A DNA stretch of 64,000 nucleotides. Source: Pedomonas mirosovicensis. GTDB lineage: Bacteria; Pseudomonadota; Alphaproteobacteria; Sphingomonadales; Sphingomonadaceae. The DNA lies in contig NZ_JAKFIA010000002.1 of the NCBI RefSeq assembly GCF_022569295.1, positions 62,001 to 126,000 on the forward strand, written 5' to 3'. Positions 60,289 through 64,000 of the stretch are shown in pieces. The first letter of the stretch is position 1; each line of letters starts with the position of its first letter. The notes beneath the pieces were generated by a model. That model ran no database searches and had not been told where the DNA came from. It worked only from the letters and a program-made list of their open reading frames with translations. A program made the translations under genes and the position numbers.

Positions 60289-62930
60289 ATGATGCTCGCA
60301 CTCCGCGCCCTGGCCATTGCCGCCGTTCTCCTGCCTCTTCCGGTTGCGGCGGCGCCCCGCGAGGCCGTGTCGCTGACAGAGGGCTGGCGGTTCCAGCTGG
60401 GCGACCAGCCGGAAGCCGCCCGCGGCGCGAGGTTTAGCGACGCCGCGTGGACGCAGGTATCACTGCCGCACAACTGGAATCGCATGGGCGGCACAGCCGA
60501 GCGGCGCGCCGATTATCAGAATTTCCACGGACCGGGCTGGTATCGCAAAACCTTCACGACCCCGGCGAACCTGGGCGAGCGCCGCCTGTGGCTTCAGTTC
60601 GACGCAGCCAGTACCGTCACCGACGTGTGGCTGAACGGTGTTCATTTAGGGCGGCACGCCGGGGCATTCGCGCGGTTCCGCTTCGATGCAACAAAAGCAC
60701 TGAAGTCGAAGGGCGAGAACCTGCTGGTGGTGCGCGTCGACAACAGCTCGCCGCGCGTGAAAGACTCCCCGACGGCGGAGGTGATCCCGATGAACGGCGA
60801 CTGGCCAATGTACGGCGGGCTGTACCGGCCGGTCTCGCTCATCATCACCGAACCGGTGCGGATCGCCATGCGCGACTATGGCGGGCCCGGCGTTTACGGC
60901 CGCACGGAAAAGGCCAGCAAGGAATCCGCGCGCATTTCCGTGCTCACGCGGCTGGAGAACGACCGCAACCGCCTCGCCCAGGTGAAGGTGCTGGCGCAGG
61001 TGGTGGACGACAAGGGCCGCGTGGCCGCCTCGGGCACGATGAACGTGGTAATGCCGCCCCGTGGGGGGCGCGGAGGTAACGCAAAAACTCACCGTCCCCT
61101 CGCCCCGCCTGTGGGACGGGGTGGCGGACCCGTACCTCTATCGCCTGCGGGTTCAGGTGCGCGAGACGGGCGGCAAGGTGCTCGACGAGGTCGAGCAGCC
61201 GCTCGGCATTCGCACCTTCCGCATCGACCCGAACACCGGCTTTTACCTGAACGGCAAGCGCGTCGCGCTGCACGGCGTCTCGCGTCATCAGGACCGGCCG
61301 GTGAAAGGCTGGGCGATCGACACGGCCGACATCGCCGAGGACATGGCGCTGATCCGCGAGATCGGCGCGAACACGCTGCGCCTTGCCCACTATCAGCATG
61401 CCGAGGTGGCCTATGCCGAGGCCGACAAGGCAGGGCTCATCACCTGGGCGGAAATTCCACTGGTCGACCGCTCCGCCCCCTGGCACAGCGAGACGACGAC
61501 GCCCGCCTTCGCGGACAATGCGGAGCAGCAGCTGCGCGAGTTGATCCGGCAGACCTATAACCACCCCTCGATCGCGGTGTGGTCCATCGCCAACGAGGTA
61601 AACCTTGAGGCCGCCAAGGGACGCGGCACCTCCAACGCCCGCCCGCTGCTCGAGCGCCTGCAACGGGTGGTCCACGCGGAAGACCCGTCGCGCCCGGCAA
61701 CGCTGGCGGACTGCTGCGGCTCGGTGCCCTCCGAAGCGCGCCCCGGCCTCGACACCGTGGCGGGCATTACGGACGTGATCGGCTACAACCGCTACCACGG
61801 CTGGTATTCGGGGGACGTGCACAGGCTGGGGCCGGATCTCGACCGGCTCCACGCGCTCTACCCGAACCAGCCGATCTCGGTGAGCGAATATGGCGCGGGC
61901 GGCGCGCTGACCCAGCACAGCGACGATCCAACGGGTGGGCCCATCGCCGCCTTCGGCCGCCCCCCACCCGGAAGAATTCCAGAATTACATTCTGGAGGAA
62001 AGCTGGAAGCAGATTGCAGAAAGGCCGTACATCTGGGCCAGCTGGGTGTGGAACATGTTCGATTTCTCGAACGAATTGCGGATGGAAGGGGATTTGACCG
62101 ACACCAACGACAAGGGCCTCGTCACCTTCGATCGCCGCACCCGCAAGGACGCTTTCTATTTCTTCAAGGCCAATTGGTCGAGCGAGCCTTTCGCCCACAT
62201 CACCGGCCGCCGCTATGTCGACCGGCCCTACCCGGTAGTCGATGTGAAGGCCTACAGCAATGCGCCCCAGCTGGAGCTGACGCTGAACGGCCGCACTCTG
62301 GGCGAAACCGCTTGCCGACAGGGCATCTGCCTGTGGCGCGGCGTGATGCTCGACACCGGCGAGAACCGGCTGGATGTGCGCGGCACGCACGCGGGCAAGA
62401 CGGTGGACGATGCCGTCACCTGGCGGTTCGACGGGCAGCCGGGGCAATATGCCATCCGCGCCGGAACGCTGGTCGGCAAGCGGGCGAACGACGGCCGCCT
62501 GTGGGGATCGGACGTGTTCTTTAACGGCGGCAAGGGAAATTTCCGCGACATGCCTTCCACCTCGCGCGGCGGCGAACCGGGGCCGGTGCGCGAGGTGGCG
62601 GGCACGGCGGACCAGACGCCTTACGAGAGCTGGCGCGAGGGCGCGTTCGGCTACGCTATCCCGGTGCCGAACGGCACATATCGCGTCACCCTTCATTTCT
62701 TCGAACCCGAGGCCACGCGCCGCGCGGGCGAGCGGGTGTTTAGCGTGGTAGCGGAAGACGGCAGGGCGGAGACCGGGCCCATCGACGTGGTGAAGGAAGC
62801 CCGCGCCCCGATGACGGCCCTCACCCGCCAGCTCAACGTTGCGGTTGCGGATGGACGGCTGGATTTGACGTTCATGCCCTTGGTGGGCGAACCGATTCTC
62901 TCCGGCCTTGAGGTGATGCCGCAAAAATAG
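60289..62930 (+). pseudogene. GH2 hydrolase with C-terminal malectin domain, split by two frameshifts
   Basis: Read through two single-base insertions this is one exported GH2 enzyme of about 879 residues. It has a signal peptide (LAIAAVLLPLPVAAA), sugar-binding domain (VSLPHNWNRMGG, FHGPGWYRKTF), Ig-like domain, TIM barrel with VWSIANEVNLEAA near 430 (acid/base Glu) and ISVSEYGAGGA near 530 (nucleophile), a DUF4982-like domain (VVDVKAYSNAPQLELTLNG) and a malectin domain at about 730-879 (GSDVFFNGGKGNFRD, YRVTLHFFEPEA). The first extra base is in G6 at 61063-61068, the second in C6 at 61960-61965; deleting one base in each restores the frame. Beta-glucuronidase or beta-galactosidase activity would suit the manD neighbour. 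The regularity suggests base-calling errors rather than decay. Confidence 0.83.
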
Positions 62931-63045
62931 GGCGCGCCGGAGCGGGAGGGAAAGTCAGCCTTGGAGCAGCATTTTCCGACATCATTCTCGACATTGCCGA
63001 ACATGTTGATAACGTGAGCCTTCGTTGTTGAAGAGAGAGTTGAGA

Positions 63046-64000
63046 ATGCTGCCCAAAGCTCTGCTGTATGCGTCCGTCGCCGTTGGTCTGTTGAGTGTCG
63101 GTGTTATCGAAGCCGGGGCAGCAGAGCCCGAACGCGCCGAATGGGAGCGCGCCGAGATTTTCCAGGTCGGCAAGGAGCCGGCACGCGCCACCTTTACGAG
63201 CTTCGACAATACGGCAGCCGCGCTTTCGGGCGATCCGGCCCGTGCGCGCTACCGGCTGTCGCTCGACGGCACGTGGCGCTTCCATTATTCCAAAACGCCG
63301 GAGGCCCGCCCCGCCGATTTCTGGCGGACGGATTATGATGTCTCCGGCTGGGGCACGATCAAGGTGCCCGCCACGATTCAAGCCGAAGGCTATGGGCGGC
63401 CTTATTTCAACAACAGCAACTACCCCTTCGAGCCCAACCCGCCGTTCATCGAACACGGGATCAACGAGGTGGGCTCCTACCGGCGCGATTTCGACCTGCC
63501 CGCCGACTGGCAGGGGCGGCGCGTGGTGCTGCACATCGGTGCGGCGGGGGCCGCCTATTACGTGTGGGTCAACGGCCAGAAGGTCGGCTATTCGGAAGAC
63601 CAGAAACTGCCGTCCGAGTTCGACCTCACCAAGCATGTGAAACCGGGGCGCAACACCGTTGCCATCGAGGTCTACCGCTTCGCCGATGGCAGCTATCTTG
63701 AGGATCAGGATTTCTGGCGCGTCAACGGCATCGAGCGCAGCGTTTATGTTTACGCCCAGCCGGAAACGCACATCCGTGATTTCACCGTCCATGCCGGGCT
63801 CGACAAGGCCTATCGCGACGGCACGTTCGCGCTGGACGTAGACGTGGCGGGCAAGAAGCGGGCGGCGCGTGTGAAGGCGACGGTGCTGGACGGCGCACAG
63901 GCGGTGCTGACCCAGACGAAGACGGTTGCGGCCAATGCCATCGGCAAGACGGTGACGCTGAAGGGCACCATTCCCGCCGTGCGGCAGTGGTCGGCGGAGA
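63046..64000 (+). CDS. GH2 beta-galactosidase-like protein (3' end beyond window)
   Basis: The first 318 codons are visible. A signal peptide (LLYASVAVGLLSVGVIEAGA) precedes a LacZ-like N-terminus: FQVGKEPARATFTSFDN, YRLSLDGTWRFHYSKTPEAR, TIKVPATIQAEGYGRPYFNN, then the jelly-roll domain (RRDFDLPADWQGRRVVLHIG, VWVNGQKVGYSEDQKLPSEF, YLEDQDFWRVNGIERSVYVY). Export of a LacZ-type enzyme is common in Bacteroidetes and sphingomonad polysaccharide loci. It lies 115 bp after the GH2-malectin gene on the same strand. The catalytic residues lie beyond the window, so activity on beta-galactosides is inferred from the N-terminal similarity. Confidence 0.88.
   Translation, partial: MLPKALLYASVAVGLLSVGVIEAGAAEPERAEWERAEIFQVGKEPARATFTSFDNTAAALSGDPARARYRLSLDGTWRFHYSKTPEARPADFWRTDYDVSGWGTIKVPATIQAEGYGRPYFNNSNYPFEPNPPFIEHGINEVGSYRRDFDLPADWQGRRVVLHIGAAGAAYYVWVNGQKVGYSEDQKLPSEFDLTKHVKPGRNTVAIEVYRFADGSYLEDQDFWRVNGIERSVYVYAQPETHIRDFTVHAGLDKAYRDGTFALDVDVAGKKRAARVKATVLDGAQAVLTQTKTVAANAIGKTVTLKGTIPAVRQWSAE

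Overview
The window looks like a chromosomal stretch from a GC-rich, TonB-receptor-rich alphaproteobacterium, most likely Sphingomonadales or a close relative such as Caulobacterales. The reasons are the large TonB-dependent receptors of the Xanthomonas/Caulobacter type, the zwf-pgl-edd-glk order of the Entner-Doudoroff operon, a tryptophan-halogenase-like gene beside a receptor, and Tat-like signal peptides on glycoside hydrolases. This placement is inferred from gene content only. I saw no rRNA, tRNA, CRISPR array, transposase or prophage gene.

Layout. (1) 1-11.3 kb: a pectin locus on the minus strand. A pectate lyase is followed by a pectinesterase, TonB receptor, GH43, GH95, rhamnogalacturonan acetylesterase and a LacI-type regulator cut by the window edge. 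Three LacI-like operator sites lie in front of the lyase and the pectinesterase. (2) 11.4-23.5 kb: a two-gene surface module, a repeat protein of about 2,800 residues (DUF11 and SdrD/Cna-B-like repeats) overlapping a 1,208-residue outer-membrane barrel protein. (3) 23.9-27.8 kb: a small lipoprotein, a LacI regulator, and a divergent Gfo/Idh/MocA dehydrogenase and aldo-keto reductase pair. (4) 27.9-35 kb: a tight Entner-Doudoroff operon, zwf-pgl-edd-glk-eda-pgi. (5) 35.1-48.7 kb: a hemicellulose, probably acetylated-mannan, locus: LamG-GH2, carboxylesterase, SGNH esterase, mannose-6-phosphate isomerase, sugar porter, GH3 beta-glucosidase, ROK regulator and FucP-like transporter. (6) 48.9-54.5 kb: TonB receptor, halogenase-like flavoprotein and ROK fructokinase. 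(7) 55-64 kb: hydrolase, D-mannonate dehydratase, GntR regulator, TonB receptor, GH2-malectin and a second GH2 running off the end. This suits glucuronate- and galactose-bearing glycans.

The parts fit one metabolic plan. Receptors and exported hydrolases bring in sugars from pectin, mannan and glucuronate-containing glycans. Kinases and isomerases (ROK kinase, ManA, Pgi, Glk) feed glucose-6-phosphate into the Entner-Doudoroff operon. Mannonate dehydratase yields 2-keto-3-deoxygluconate, which after phosphorylation (no kinase for it in this window) is cleaved by Eda. Each catabolic block has its own local regulator and recognisable operator-like sites.

Three genes (GH95, the giant repeat protein, GH2-malectin) are broken by four single-base frameshifts. 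Three of the four lie in homopolymers of five or six and the fourth in a short G/C run. The protein is otherwise intact on both sides each time, so sequencing or assembly error is a serious possibility and these calls should be read with that in mind.
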